The notes: a model not told the origin generated them from the letters alone. DNA of 64,000 nucleotides from Legionella rowbothamii (GCF_900639985.1 NZ_CAAAIM010000004.1:1-64000), one strand, 5' to 3'; positions 19,150-28,011 are shown, numbered from the stretch's first letter. A program made the numbers and translations.

Positions 19150-20478
19150 TCAGTTATAATGAATACTAAACACTGGCGACTCATCCCTAATCGAGGCACT
19201 AGCATATTGGTTTTTACCCAAACGATATCGTTGCGCCAAAATTTTAATATTGGTTAATACTATAGCCGCTAAGATAATAATGATTAGGCTGGGAGAGCTT
19301 GGCATTTGGGTTTTGCGTGCTAAATAGTCGGAAAGCAGTGGCGGTACTCCTGCTGCCAGGCTTGCCGCAATTGAATAAACAATCGATAAGGCAGTACATC
19401 GTATTTGGAGCGGAAATAGCTCTGTGAGTAATACGGTAGCCACACTATAATAACAAGCGCAGGGAATCGAGATAAGCAGCTGCATTAAAATATAATAACC
19501 AGCGCTGCCGTAATTAATACCATACATAAATGGATATGCAAGCACCAATAAACCACTGCTGGCAAAGGTGAGCATTTTTAAACGATCTTGTTTATCAGAG
19601 AGCCAACCAAAAATTGGGATTAGTAGGGTGACTAAGGTTAGAGCTAAGGTATTTGACGTCATAATTAATGAACGAGAAAGATGTGCATATTGAATTGCGT
19701 GCAATGGAATATAGAGATAAAAAAAGAAGCCGGTGGTGACTGAAAGAAAACTGGAGAAAAATGCAAAATGGAACATAAAGGGATATTTTTTGATGTAGTT
19801 TAGCGATTGTTTGTAAATATCTCGTGTCGTGGGTTTTGCGCGATTCGCATAATAGACAATATATGCCAGACTTTCAGGCATCTTTGCGCGGATGGCAAAA
19901 CCAATAATCGTTGTTAGCAAGGCAAATAAAAAGGGAATACGCCAGATATAGTCTATCTCTGGGTGAGCATCAGCTAAATAACGCATACCCTCAACAACCA
20001 GACATGCAAGTAAATAGCCTGCCTTTACACCAACCGAAGACCAACAGCCACGAAAACCGCGTTGCTGATTGTCACCACTTTCAACTAATAATGATGATGA
20101 ATTCAAAAACTCAGAACCTAAAGCCATGCTTTGGATGATACGCAAGGTCAATAGTAAGCCTGCTGCGGCAAGGCCTATGTGTTGATATCCCGGAATAACA
20201 CCGATTAAAGCAGTGGAAACCCCCATTATCAGGATCGATACCATAAGGACATTTTTACGCCCATATAAATCTGAAAATAAACCCAGGATGAATGCACCTA
20301 AGGGTTTAGCTAAATAAGCAATAAAAATTAAAGATAAAACAACGGTGAGGCTACCCTTATTATCGCCAATGAGGTAGCGAGACATTTCTGTCGCCATAAA
20401 ATAACAAATAGACATGTCATAGGCTTCTACGACATTCCCCATAAGGCCGCCGAGGATTGATTTATTTTGGTGTTTCAT
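19150..20478 (-). CDS. MFS transporter, metabolite:H+ symporter-like
   Basis: 442-aa, 12-helix transporter. GNVVEAYDMS in TM1 and GLFSDLYGRKNVL in the loop between TM2 and TM3 resemble the MHS subfamily (ProP, KgtP and related osmolyte or dicarboxylate symporters). The substrate cannot be told. Its start overlaps the stop of the 182-aa gene by four bases, and that gene lies 15 bases after the XRE regulator, so the three form one minus-strand unit. Confidence 0.88.
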   Translation of the reverse strand: MKHQNKSILGGLMGNVVEAYDMSICYFMATEMSRYLIGDNKGSLTVVLSLIFIAYLAKPLGAFILGLFSDLYGRKNVLMVSILIMGVSTALIGVIPGYQHIGLAAAGLLLTLRIIQSMALGSEFLNSSSLLVESGDNQQRGFRGCWSSVGVKAGYLLACLVVEGMRYLADAHPEIDYIWRIPFLFALLTTIIGFAIRAKMPESLAYIVYYANRAKPTTRDIYKQSLNYIKKYPFMFHFAFFSSFLSVTTGFFFYLYIPLHAIQYAHLSRSLIMTSNTLALTLVTLLIPIFGWLSDKQDRLKMLTFASSGLLVLAYPFMYGINYGSAGYYILMQLLISIPCACYYSVATVLLTELFPLQIRCTALSIVYSIAASLAAGVPPLLSDYLARKTQMPSSPSLIIIILAAIVLTNIKILAQRYRLGKNQYASASIRDESPVFSIHYN

Positions 20479-21023
20479 AGTTCAACCTGTATGGGTAGGG
20501 ATGAGGGTGAAGGAGCATAGGTATTTAAAAGGGGGATTAGATTGTTTGAACAATATTGCCCAATTTTATAAAAATCCTCATGTTGATTCGCAAATAGTTC
20601 ACGGGTATGCGCACAGGATTTCCGGCTGGCTAAAGAATAGATAAGATATTCTTCGCCCATTTTTGCCGCCAGACTTAATCCTATCGGATAAGCATGTTTG
20701 ATTTGTTTTACATAATACAGTTCATCATAACGGGTATAGTCATATAAGTTTTGCCAATAATCCTGTACACATAATTCAAACCATTGATGCCTATAACTTT
20801 TATCATAACGCCAAAGTGGACTATTAAATAAATTAAACTCCATCGCGGGTGTTGATGATAAGCTTAGTAGTTGATTGTTCTTGTTGATGCGAGCAAAGGC
20901 GATATGATCAATTTCATGTATCCCTAAAACGTCTCGGAACACAGCGGAGACTTTACTTCTAAATGCAAAAAGGGCTTCCAGTAACTCTGGATGACGCGTT
21001 ACTTCATTACGACAATTTTCCAT
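20475..21023 (-). CDS. LuxR ligand-domain-like protein without HTH (tentative)
   Basis: 182-aa soluble protein. Its pattern (short helices, then IDHIAFARINKNNQLLSLSS and an aromatic-rich middle with WFELCVQDYW) reminds me of the N-terminal sensory domain of Legionella LuxR-type regulators, but there is no C-terminal helix-turn-helix. If right, it would be a stand-alone sensor encoded between an XRE repressor and a transporter. This is weak, eye-based similarity; otherwise an unknown conserved protein. Overlaps the MFS gene. Confidence 0.55.
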   Translation of the reverse strand: MENCRNEVTRHPELLEALFAFRSKVSAVFRDVLGIHEIDHIAFARINKNNQLLSLSSTPAMEFNLFNSPLWRYDKSYRHQWFELCVQDYWQNLYDYTRYDELYYVKQIKHAYPIGLSLAAKMGEEYLIYSLASRKSCAHTRELFANQHEDFYKIGQYCSNNLIPLLNTYAPSPSSLPIQVEL

Positions 21024-21038
21024 AAAACCATTCTTATT

Positions 21039-21524
21039 TCAATTTCCATGTGGCCGGCTAAAATGCTTCACAGAAGCTAAAGCCAGATCAATAATTCTTT
21101 TTGACTGCTCTTCATTAGCGTTGATTAAACTTACATCATTTATCAACTCCATCAAGAAGTCAGAGACCTCTTGTTCCATAAGTGGGCTATTATATAGATT
21201 TGCTGCCTTGGCGAAAATATAGTGAAGCAATGTTTTACTAATTGATACCTTTCCTTGCTCTAAACCGCGATCATCATGGGAGTCACCAAATAATAACCAG
21301 CCTGGCGAAACATGAAGTTTCGTAGCGATTTCAACCAGCTTTAAGGGCTCAGGTATGGATTCGCCACGAAGATATTTTCGACAAATTTGTAACGAATAGC
21401 CAGTTATTTCCGATAATTTATGAATGCAAACGCCAGATGTAGAGCGTTGTGAGTTAAAGCCTGCAGCGATCATGGCATCACGTAAGCGGTATGCAAATTG
21501 TTTTGTTAAATCAATTTTTTCCAT
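21039..21524 (-). CDS. XRE-type helix-turn-helix regulator
   Basis: 161 aa. An N-terminal HTH (about 8-60: RLRDAMIAAGF, the recognition region LSEITGYSLQICRKYLRGES, then KLVEIATKLHVSPGWLLFG) is of the XRE/cI type, followed by a helical C-terminal part that may dimerise. It probably controls its own operon and the divergent transcript: inverted repeats lie in the shared promoter region (21607-21652). No catalytic LexA-type peptidase residues are visible. Confidence 0.85.
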   Translation of the reverse strand: MEKIDLTKQFAYRLRDAMIAAGFNSQRSTSGVCIHKLSEITGYSLQICRKYLRGESIPEPLKLVEIATKLHVSPGWLLFGDSHDDRGLEQGKVSISKTLLHYIFAKAANLYNSPLMEQEVSDFLMELINDVSLINANEEQSKRIIDLALASVKHFSRPHGN

Positions 21525-21606
21525 GGGGCGTGCAATAACTTATAGAGTGGAAACTACACGGAATTGTAGCAAAGGCCGAGGCAACCTGCAAATGTTAGTA
21601 TTAATT

Positions 21607-21652
21607 GGAAACTTTTGGTTTCGTTTCGAAATTAAATGTTGACATTCGAAAC
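21607..21652. promoter_or_regulatory. Operator-like inverted repeats in divergent promoter
   Basis: Two perfect inverted repeats lie next to each other: GAAAC-TTTTG-GTTTC (about 21608-21622) and GTTTCGAA (about 21620-21631) with its exact complement TTCGAAAC (about 21645-21652). The last arm falls inside the spacer of the plus-strand promoter, where bound protein would block transcription. The adjacent XRE regulator is the obvious candidate. Confidence 0.6.
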
Positions 21653-21666
21653 TTAAGCGTTATAAT
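21639..21666 (+). promoter_or_regulatory. Near-consensus sigma-70 promoter
   Basis: TTGACA (21639-21644) and TATAAT (21661-21666) separated by 16 bases: both hexamers are exact consensus. Predicted start about 21673. It points away from the XRE regulator and toward the short terminated unit ending at 21841. The ATG at 21664 overlaps the -10 box and cannot be the start of a protein made from this promoter. Confidence 0.85.
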
Positions 21667-21672
21667 GGCTCT

Positions 21673-21841
21673 GAAATTTAGGGAAATATTTCAACAAAGT
21701 CCAAAATACATGGAAAAACATGGCACACCGATGGAACATAGTGCCATGAATAGTTCAACAAACAGGAGCAGTGGATTAACCATAGCGGTTAACCTCGCAA
21801 AACCCAAGGCTTGAATGATAGGAATCATTCAAGCCTTTTTT
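21673..21841 (+). ncRNA. Short terminated transcript, candidate small RNA
   Basis: About 169 bases from the predicted start to the strong terminator at 21806-21841. Internal hairpins are visible: ATGGCAC/GTGCCAT around 21719-21747 and TTAACC/GGTTAA around 21776-21792. A 34-codon frame (ATG 21710, stop 21812-21814) has no Shine-Dalgarno and runs into the terminator stem, so I favour a regulatory RNA, but a small peptide is not excluded. Promoter, operator and terminator are all clear; the product is not. Confidence 0.55.
21806..21841 (+). terminator. Strong intrinsic terminator
   Basis: A perfect 14-base-pair stem (AAGGCTTGAATGAT, loop AGGA, ATCATTCAAGCCTT) runs directly into T6. It ends the short transcript and insulates the following gene. 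Confidence 0.9.
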
Positions 21842-21892
21842 ATTTACTAATTGAATAGAAATTTATTGGCTTTGCGTACTAAATGTCTTCTT

Positions 21893-21926
21893 CTTAATCA
21901 ATTCTTAAGCTTCGCTGTTTTATACT
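21893..21926 (+). promoter_or_regulatory. PmrA-like box with -10 element
   Basis: CTTAAT (21893-21898), five bases, CTTAAG (21904-21909), then 11 bases to TATACT (21921-21926). Tandem CTTAA(T/G) hexamers with N5 spacing just upstream of a -10 are the known PmrA response-regulator site, and in Legionella PmrA drives many Dot/Icm effector genes. The box replaces a recognisable -35, as expected for an activated promoter. Predicted start about 21933. Confidence 0.6.
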
Positions 21927-21985
21927 AGGGCAATGCGAAAACTGAGCCTAGTTTTTATAATTAAAGCGAACTTTTGAGATTAAAA

Positions 21986-23806
21986 ATGAGCAGAGCAAAA
22001 TTAGAACAAGCAATTTATTATATTGGAGACAATACCGAATTGGCGACGGCAGCAAAGCTTCGAGAAAATTTAGCCCAACATGCCGGTAAGAATGTAAACC
22101 AGATTCCACTAGTTGAGTTCAATCCAAAAGTTCCCCAGGAAATGCCAAGCGAATTAATTTTACTAGCTCATAGTGATGATTCACGGCAGCACATTGGTGA
22201 TAAAACACCAAAAGAATTAATTCAAGAGTTCGCGAAACAATTTCAAGGAAAAGATAAGACAAAACTTAAATCGTTAACCTTAGTTTCTTGTGAGGGTGGT
22301 TTTGGTGAACATCCCCTTGCTTTTGAGGTTGCCAAAGAATTGCATAAACAAGGTTTTACCCAAACTATTGTTAAAGCGGCTACTCATCCTCAAGGAAGTA
22401 AGGTTGGTGGGGTTGTTTCCGTAACTACCCATGCTGGAATTTCAATCCTTCATGGAAATGAGGACGGGAAGGTAAGCGCGGTAATGTACGGGAATCAAAA
22501 AACAGCTGATTACATACGCTGGAAAGAATTGGACCGCATGCGGGGTAGAGTAAAGAAGCCCCGTGAAGGCTGGACTGAGTCGTTAGAGCGTGAAATGAAT
22601 AATCTAGCGGACAAGCATAGTAATTTTCGTGGTTTTGACGAAAGGCATCCCGATTATTGCGTAATCAAGTTGGTTAGTGATATTGAGGATCTAGATGCGC
22701 CTTATAATTGTTATACTAAAGAGGGTGCTCAAGCTAAGCTCGGCCTTGATGTAGCAATTGCTTTAGAATCTATACGAGTAAAAAGGAATGCGTATAGGCG
22801 CGTCGAAGACAGTAAGACCGTCGCCTTTATCGAGCGAGTTATACAAAAGCTATATGAAAATCCATCGATGACAAAAAATGAGATTTTGCAAACCCTCGCC
22901 CATAAGGACATTGTAAAGAATGCTAAGCGAGAGATTGTTTCTGACATTCGGGAAACGCTTACTCAGCAAATTGATATAAAACGTATGGCGATGGATCCTT
23001 CTGCACGTCCTTCCAAAGCGAATACGATTGCATCAAAAATTGAAGCAGATGAAGACTATTTAGCTCGCATCATTCAAAAAGATGGTATTTTCGACAAAAT
23101 ATGGCGCAGTATCTTTGGCGCAGATGAATTTACTCAAGGTATGCGTTTGCTTTTAAGACGTGTCAACGCTCAGACTCTTTTGGCAAAAGCAGATCGTGAA
23201 GACATAATAGGTCATATTGAAAGTCAAAAGGAAAAAGATTTTAAGAAACTTACGGTTACATCAGGTATCGATATAGGCTTCATTAATACGAAAAAAACAG
23301 TTAAGACTCCGCTTAACAATTTATATGATGCGCTAAAAATCTATTACGATAAGACAAACCCTACAATAAATGATTGGAAGCTGCTACTGGCTGCAAAGCT
23401 AGAGTATGACAAGAATCAGCCTAATAAAGATAAAAGTCAGGAATTAGAGAATTTGATTAAGCAGCTTGATGCTAATAATCAAAAATTTAACGATATAGGA
23501 ACAGGTTTAAAAGAGATAAAAGGCCGAGTAAATGCCGCTATTCAAGCTTATTTGGATAGACATGATAAAGGTCCAGATACCGATGAACTGCATCAGCCTA
23601 AAGTGGCTGTGATGAAGGTAATGCAAGCCTATGTAAATGAACCTACTGAAACAAATTGGAAGGCACTTGAAAGGTCAACTGCAGATAATCCAGGTTGGGA
23701 TAAGGGATGGCTGTCAAAAGTTAGGTTCTTAATGTCTGAGGTACAGTTGGCGCGTAAAGAACAGGAAGATGAAACGGAACGTCTTTCTCCTGGTTATCGG
23801 GTTTAA
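21986..23806 (+). CDS. Putative clan-CD-like cysteine peptidase (effector candidate)
   Basis: 606-aa soluble protein. Start ATG at 21986 (an in-frame TTG at 21974 would add four residues). Near the N-terminus ELILLAHSDD (catalytic candidate H62) and, 40 residues later, LTLVSCEGG (C102) show the pattern of clan CD peptidases: a hydrophobic strand ending in His, then a second hydrophobic strand ending in Ser/Ala-Cys-x-Gly, as in caspases, clostripain and MARTX C80 domains. The remaining 450 residues are helical, charged and unrecognised. The PmrA-like promoter supports an effector role. Proteolysis and secretion are inference. Confidence 0.6.
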   Translation: MSRAKLEQAIYYIGDNTELATAAKLRENLAQHAGKNVNQIPLVEFNPKVPQEMPSELILLAHSDDSRQHIGDKTPKELIQEFAKQFQGKDKTKLKSLTLVSCEGGFGEHPLAFEVAKELHKQGFTQTIVKAATHPQGSKVGGVVSVTTHAGISILHGNEDGKVSAVMYGNQKTADYIRWKELDRMRGRVKKPREGWTESLEREMNNLADKHSNFRGFDERHPDYCVIKLVSDIEDLDAPYNCYTKEGAQAKLGLDVAIALESIRVKRNAYRRVEDSKTVAFIERVIQKLYENPSMTKNEILQTLAHKDIVKNAKREIVSDIRETLTQQIDIKRMAMDPSARPSKANTIASKIEADEDYLARIIQKDGIFDKIWRSIFGADEFTQGMRLLLRRVNAQTLLAKADREDIIGHIESQKEKDFKKLTVTSGIDIGFINTKKTVKTPLNNLYDALKIYYDKTNPTINDWKLLLAAKLEYDKNQPNKDKSQELENLIKQLDANNQKFNDIGTGLKEIKGRVNAAIQAYLDRHDKGPDTDELHQPKVAVMKVMQAYVNEPTETNWKALERSTADNPGWDKGWLSKVRFLMSEVQLARKEQEDETERLSPGYRV

Positions 23807-23865
23807 GTGGTAACGGGATTTAGCATCACGGTGCATCTCTATAGCAAGTTGATTGATGTTAAATC

Positions 23866-23891
23866 TAGGCTGGGCTTTTCAGCCCAGTCTA
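23866..23891. repeat. TAGGCTGGGCT hairpin
   Basis: TAGGCTGGGCT (23866-23876) and AGCCCAGTCTA (23881-23891) form an 11-base arm pair with one mismatch. Same core as the repeats at 34152 and 63431. It lies between converging effector-candidate genes and may help termination. Confidence 0.5.
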
Positions 23892-23957
23892 TGCCCTTAC
23901 TCTCTAATTTTTCCCGTGCATATTTATCTAGCTTGACGTTAGGCATCGAATTGGCTT

Positions 23958-25163
23958 TTATATACTCATACCCAACATGAGTATAAATTCGCGAGGAACG
24001 TTCAGCTCTATACTGCTTGGTTTGTGCCAGAATGTAAGTCCTACTTTGTTATTGTAGTGCTTTTTAGATTCTTCTTTTGGTGCAGTGATTTCTAGTTTGG
24101 GCGCATGCGCAGAATCAAGAGATTTGCTGCGTTGCCTTTTATGTCCTTTCTCTTCAACCACTAGTTCAGTTTTCCTCTTAGGAAGCTCGGCATCTGCAGA
24201 GTTTCTTCTGAGGGGGGTATGTTTTGCAGTTTCTTTTGCTAAGCTGTCATTTCGTTGTTGTAATTCAGCTTGCGCCTTATATTGCTCTTCAAGAATTGTA
24301 TAAGTCGTTAGCAAATGGGAGGGTTGCTTTTTAATTTCAGTATTTTTTGTGGAAGAAAATTGCGCAAGAATTTCTTCTTTTTTCTTAATGTTCTCATAGC
24401 TCTCATGAGTGGTCTTGACATCGGCACTCGTCAAGTTTTTGCTTTCTCCCAAAGTTTCATTGAGAAACAATACATCTCTTGACAATAAAAAGCTTGGTCT
24501 AAGTACTCTAGGGTCGTTATTTTCTTGAATATGTTTTCTTAATTCTCTGAAATTCCCAATAGGGCATATATATGCTCCAAGAGTATTATAGGTGGTCTTG
24601 GAACTATCTGATAAGCCGATTAAATTTTTTAAATCAGTTTCTACGGTAGCCAAACGCAACATAATTAAAGTGAATGCTTCATAATTTTGGCATTGAGTAA
24701 GAAGGATGTTGGCAACCTCTACCCAGCGTTCGAAGGCATGCAATTGCGTAGCTCTTTTCTTATGCCCGAGTATATCCGCTTCGATGAACTTATCCATTAT
24801 ATTGTAACATTGAAAATAGTTTTGCATGTTGATGCTGCCACGGCTGATGTCAGAAAATCCAACCGGGTTTGCTATGTCGGTTACTTCTAGTTTTTGAAAG
24901 GCACTTCTTAATTGTATATCGAGCAAGTCTGCATAATCTTGTGCCAGGCGAGTTTCTACTTGTTGACAAAGATCGGTTTTTTCATTGCTGGTTGCAATAG
25001 CTTTTCGTACTTGCTTTTTAGAAATCTGCTTATCCCATTCTTGAGATGCGAGCGGGGTATCAATAAAGGAGTTATTTTGTTGGTACCAGTTTGAAAACCC
25101 GCGTAACGTTGAGTTTGTGCCTCTGAACCAATTTAAAATACTATTTATTGGATGAATTGCCAT
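23958..25163 (-). CDS. RasGEF-domain-like protein (effector candidate)
   Basis: 401-aa soluble protein. Residues about 70-240 read like a Cdc25/RasGEF catalytic domain in order: LAQDYADLLDIQLRSAFQKL (73-92), then NYFQCYNIMDKFIEADIL (115-132), KKRATQLHAFERWVEVANIL (135-154), the NYEAFTLIMLRLATVETDL core (160-178), NFRELRKHI (204-212) and LLSRDVLFLNE (227-237). This is the same order of helices as in SOS. After a coiled-coil region a basic linker contains LRRNSAD and KGHKRQRSKSLDS, NLS- or kinase-site-like. LegG2 of L. pneumophila is a known RasGEF effector. Exchange activity and secretion are inferred. Confidence 0.7.
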   Translation of the reverse strand: MAIHPINSILNWFRGTNSTLRGFSNWYQQNNSFIDTPLASQEWDKQISKKQVRKAIATSNEKTDLCQQVETRLAQDYADLLDIQLRSAFQKLEVTDIANPVGFSDISRGSINMQNYFQCYNIMDKFIEADILGHKKRATQLHAFERWVEVANILLTQCQNYEAFTLIMLRLATVETDLKNLIGLSDSSKTTYNTLGAYICPIGNFRELRKHIQENNDPRVLRPSFLLSRDVLFLNETLGESKNLTSADVKTTHESYENIKKKEEILAQFSSTKNTEIKKQPSHLLTTYTILEEQYKAQAELQQRNDSLAKETAKHTPLRRNSADAELPKRKTELVVEEKGHKRQRSKSLDSAHAPKLEITAPKEESKKHYNNKVGLTFWHKPSSIELNVPREFILMLGMSI

Positions 25164-25260
25164 GATTATTATTCTTATAAGTTAGACAACAGACGATCAC
25201 TATGTATTTTCTTTGTCAAAAAGTCAAATAGTTAATTGCAACAATACAGTAAATAATAGG

Positions 25261-25289
25261 TTGCTTTGCAATAAGCACTATTATATACT
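25261..25289 (+). promoter_or_regulatory. Promoter of tRNA-Val
   Basis: TTGCTT (25261-25266), 17-base spacer, TATACT (25284-25289). Predicted start about 25296, 25 bases before the tRNA. Confidence 0.65.
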
Positions 25290-25320
25290 GCCTAACTATG
25301 CTTTATGCAGGTCTTTTTAT

Positions 25321-25395
25321 AGGCACGTAGCTCAGTGGTAGAGCACCACCTTGACATGGTGGTGGTCGGTGGTTCGATCCCACTCGTGCCTACCA
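25321..25395 (+). tRNA. tRNA-Val (GAC)
   Basis: A complete cloverleaf can be drawn: acceptor arms AGGCACG (25321-25327) and CGTGCCT (25385-25391), D arm around CTCAGTGGTAGAG, anticodon loop TTGACAT with GAC at 25353-25355, a T arm with GGTTCGATCC, discriminator A and encoded CCA (25393-25395). GAC reads GUC/GUU valine codons. It is the only tRNA gene found here. Confidence 0.95.
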
Positions 25396-25474
25396 AATGT
25401 AACAGAATTCTTTTAAGTTATTAAGTGTAGAATATTTCACGCTTAGATTGTAGTTATTTTCAGATTATGTTAAG

Positions 25475-25498
25475 CCCTGCTCCGCAGGGTTTTTTTTT
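25475..25498 (+). terminator. Terminator between tRNA-Val and thrS
   Basis: CCCTGC-TCC-GCAGGG stem followed by nine T. It should end most tRNA transcripts. Only 36 bases separate it from the thrS ATG and no promoter is visible there, so thrS may depend on read-through or on an unseen promoter. Confidence 0.85.
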
Positions 25499-25534
25499 GA
25501 GATAAAGTGATCGACGGACATACGGATACTAACC

Positions 25535-27454
25535 ATGCCAAACATTAAATTACCTGATGGAAGTGTAAAACATTTTGAAGCGCCTCTGACTGTTTATGAT
25601 GTGGCACATAGTATTAGTCCTGGGTTGGCCAAAGCAGCGTTAGCTGGGCGTGTCGACTCACGTTTGGTTGATACTTCCTATCTTCTCGAGAATGACTGCT
25701 CTTTAGTTATTATCACTGAAAAACAAGACGATAGTCTGGAAGTTATTCGCCACTCTACGGCGCATTTATTGGCGCAAGCAGTTAAAAGTTTATTTCCTAC
25801 AGCCCAGGTAACCATCGGTCCAGTGATTGAAGATGGCTTTTATTATGATTTCGCATTCCAGAGGCCATTTACGCCTGAAGATCTAGCGCAGATTGAAGCG
25901 AAAATGATGGAATTGGCTAAGGCCAATTATCCTGTGAGCCGCAGAGAGTTGCCACGTGATGAGGCAATTAGTTATTTTAAGAGTATTGGTGAGGAATATA
26001 AGGCAAAGATAATTGCTGACATTCCTGCAGATGAAGTGCTCTCCCTTTATAAACAAGGTGATTTTGAAGATTTATGCCGTGGGCCCCATGTGCCTTCGAC
26101 CGCTTTCTTAAAAGCATTTAAATTAATGAAGGTTGCTGGAGCCTACTGGCGTGGTGACTCTAATAATGAAATGTTACAACGCATCTATGGTACGGCTTGG
26201 TCAGATAAAAAATCTTTAGCAGACTATCTCTTCCGTATTGAAGAAGCTGAAAAACGTGATCATCGTAAATTAGGTAAGAGCTTAGAGTTGTTCCATTTTC
26301 AAGATATCGCGCCTGGGATGGTTTTTTGGCATCCTAAAGGTTGGACTATTTATCAAGAGCTTGAGCGTTACATGCGTTCACGCTTAGTGGATTTTGGTTA
26401 TCAAGAAATTAAGACGCCACAATTAGTCGACCGCGTTCTTTGGGAAAAATCAGGTCATTGGGCTAACTTTAGAGATGAAATGTTTGTTACGGAAACAGAC
26501 AATCGTCACTATGCGGTCAAGCCAATGAACTGCCCTTGCCATGTGCAGGTGTATAACCAAGGCTTGAAAAGCTATAGAGATTTACCCTTGCGCTTATCTG
26601 AGTTTGGTAACTGTCATCGTTGCGAACCCTCAGGTTCATTACATGGCTTAATGCGAGTACGTAATATGGTGCAAGATGATGCCCATATTTTCTGTACAGA
26701 AGATCAGATTCAATCTGAAGTAGATATGATGTTGCAATTAGTGCAGTCAGTCTATGCTGATTTTGGTTTCCATGAAATTAAGTATCGTCTTGCGTTACGT
26801 CCCGAAAAACGGGTTGGTAGTGATGAGGTTTGGGATAAGGCTGAAGATGCTTTAAAACAAGCGATGAAAGACCGTAATATTGAATGGGTTGATGCTCCTG
26901 GCGAGGGCGCTTTTTATGGTCCAAAGATTGAATGCTCACTCTCTGATTGTTTAGGTCGAATCTGGCAGTGTGGAACTATTCAAGTTGATTTCTCCATGCC
27001 TGGCCGCTTAGAAGCAAGCTATATAGCAGAAGATGGTAGTAAGCAAACTCCAGTCATGGTGCATCGTGCAATTTTAGGTTCTTTTGAACGTTTTATGGGG
27101 ATCCTGATTGAGCATTATGCGGGGAAATTGCCTTTATGGTTGTCTCCAGTACAGGTCGTTGTTTTAACAATTAGTGAAAAACAAAATGCATATGCTGAAA
27201 AAGTGACACAAATTTTACAAAAAAGAGGGGTTCGTGCCAACTTTGACTTGAGAAATGAGAAAATTGGTTTTAAAATTCGCGAACATACTTTACAAAAAGT
27301 TCCTTATCTCTTAGTGATCGGGGACAAAGAAGTCGAAGCAAACCAAGTTGCTGTGCGTACCCGTGAAGGTACGGACTTGGGAGTGATGACAATAGATACA
27401 ATTTGTGATACCTTAATGCAAGAAATTGCCCATAAGGGATCAATATCCAATTAA
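25535..27454 (+). CDS. thrS: Threonyl-tRNA synthetase
   Basis: Charges tRNA-Thr. N-terminal TGS domain (1-60), second-AA editing domain (about 65-225), class II catalytic core with the zinc cysteine in MNCPCHVQ, motif 2 around [18 protein letters not shown] and motif 3 near [11 protein letters not shown], then the anticodon-binding domain. 639 aa against 642 in E. coli. First protein gene of thrS-infC-rpmI-rplT-pheS-pheT-ihfA, the same order as E. coli. Confidence 0.97.
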   Translation: MPNIKLPDGSVKHFEAPLTVYDVAHSISPGLAKAALAGRVDSRLVDTSYLLENDCSLVIITEKQDDSLEVIRHSTAHLLAQAVKSLFPTAQVTIGPVIEDGFYYDFAFQRPFTPEDLAQIEAKMMELAKANYPVSRRELPRDEAISYFKSIGEEYKAKIIADIPADEVLSLYKQGDFEDLCRGPHVPSTAFLKAFKLMKVAGAYWRGDSNNEMLQRIYGTAWSDKKSLADYLFRIEEAEKRDHRKLGKSLELFHFQDIAPGMVFWHPKGWTIYQELERYMRSRLVDFGYQEIKTPQLVDRVLWEKSGHWANFRDEMFVTETDNRHYAVKPMNCPCHVQVYNQGLKSYRDLPLRLSEFGNCHRCEPSGSLHGLMRVRNMVQDDAHIFCTEDQIQSEVDMMLQLVQSVYADFGFHEIKYRLALRPEKRVGSDEVWDKAEDALKQAMKDRNIEWVDAPGEGAFYGPKIECSLSDCLGRIWQCGTIQVDFSMPGRLEASYIAEDGSKQTPVMVHRAILGSFERFMGILIEHYAGKLPLWLSPVQVVVLTISEKQNAYAEKVTQILQKRGVRANFDLRNEKIGFKIREHTLQKVPYLLVIGDKEVEANQVAVRTREGTDLGVMTIDTICDTLMQEIAHKGSISN

Positions 27455-27474
27455 CAAGCTGGGGAGATTAAGCC

Positions 27475-28011
27475 ATTAGTGCACCGACTAAGCGTGAAAG
27501 TGATCGCGCACGAATTAATGAACAGATCAATGTACCTGAGGTACGCTTAATTGATGTCGATGGTAATCAGGCAGGAATTGTATCAACACGTGAAGCCCTG
27601 CGTGCGGCCGAAGAAGGCGGCTTGGATTTGGTGGAAATATCCCCAACAGCCAAACCTCCTGTATGCCGTATTATGGATTATGGAAAGTTTCTCTTTGAAC
27701 TGAGCAAAAAACAGGCTGAAGCTAGGAAAAAGCAAAAGCAAATTCAGGTTAAAGAGCTGAAATTCCGTCCTACGACGGAAGATGGAGATTATCAGGTCAA
27801 GCTACGCAACCTGATCCGTTTCCTCAACCATGGTGATAAGGTCAAAATCACACTACGTTTTCGTGGTCGTGAGATGGCGCACCAAGAACTTGGTATGAAG
27901 ATTCTCGAGCGTATTCAACAGGATACTGCTGAAGTTGCTGTTGTTGAACAACATGCAAAACGCGAAGGAAGACAATTACTGATGGTATTATCGCCCAAAA
28001 AAACTAAGTAG
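27475..28011 (+). CDS. infC: Translation initiation factor IF-3
   Basis: Binds the 30S subunit and checks the initiator codon. The true start is ATT at 27475: GGGGAG lies 8 bases upstream and translation from there gives the conserved N-terminus ([17 protein letters not shown]), whereas the first in-frame ATG lies well inside the N-domain. An AUU start is the classic feature by which IF-3 limits its own synthesis. 178 aa. Followed by rpmI after 25 bases. Confidence 0.96.
   Translation: MSAPTKRESDRARINEQINVPEVRLIDVDGNQAGIVSTREALRAAEEGGLDLVEISPTAKPPVCRIMDYGKFLFELSKKQAEARKKQKQIQVKELKFRPTTEDGDYQVKLRNLIRFLNHGDKVKITLRFRGREMAHQELGMKILERIQQDTAEVAVVEQHAKREGRQLLMVLSPKKTK

Noticed and set aside
21605-21814. 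Coding reading of the short unit from an upstream ATG
   Set aside because: The ATG at 21664 overlaps the -10 box, and the later ATG at 21710 lacks a Shine-Dalgarno; a small RNA is more likely.
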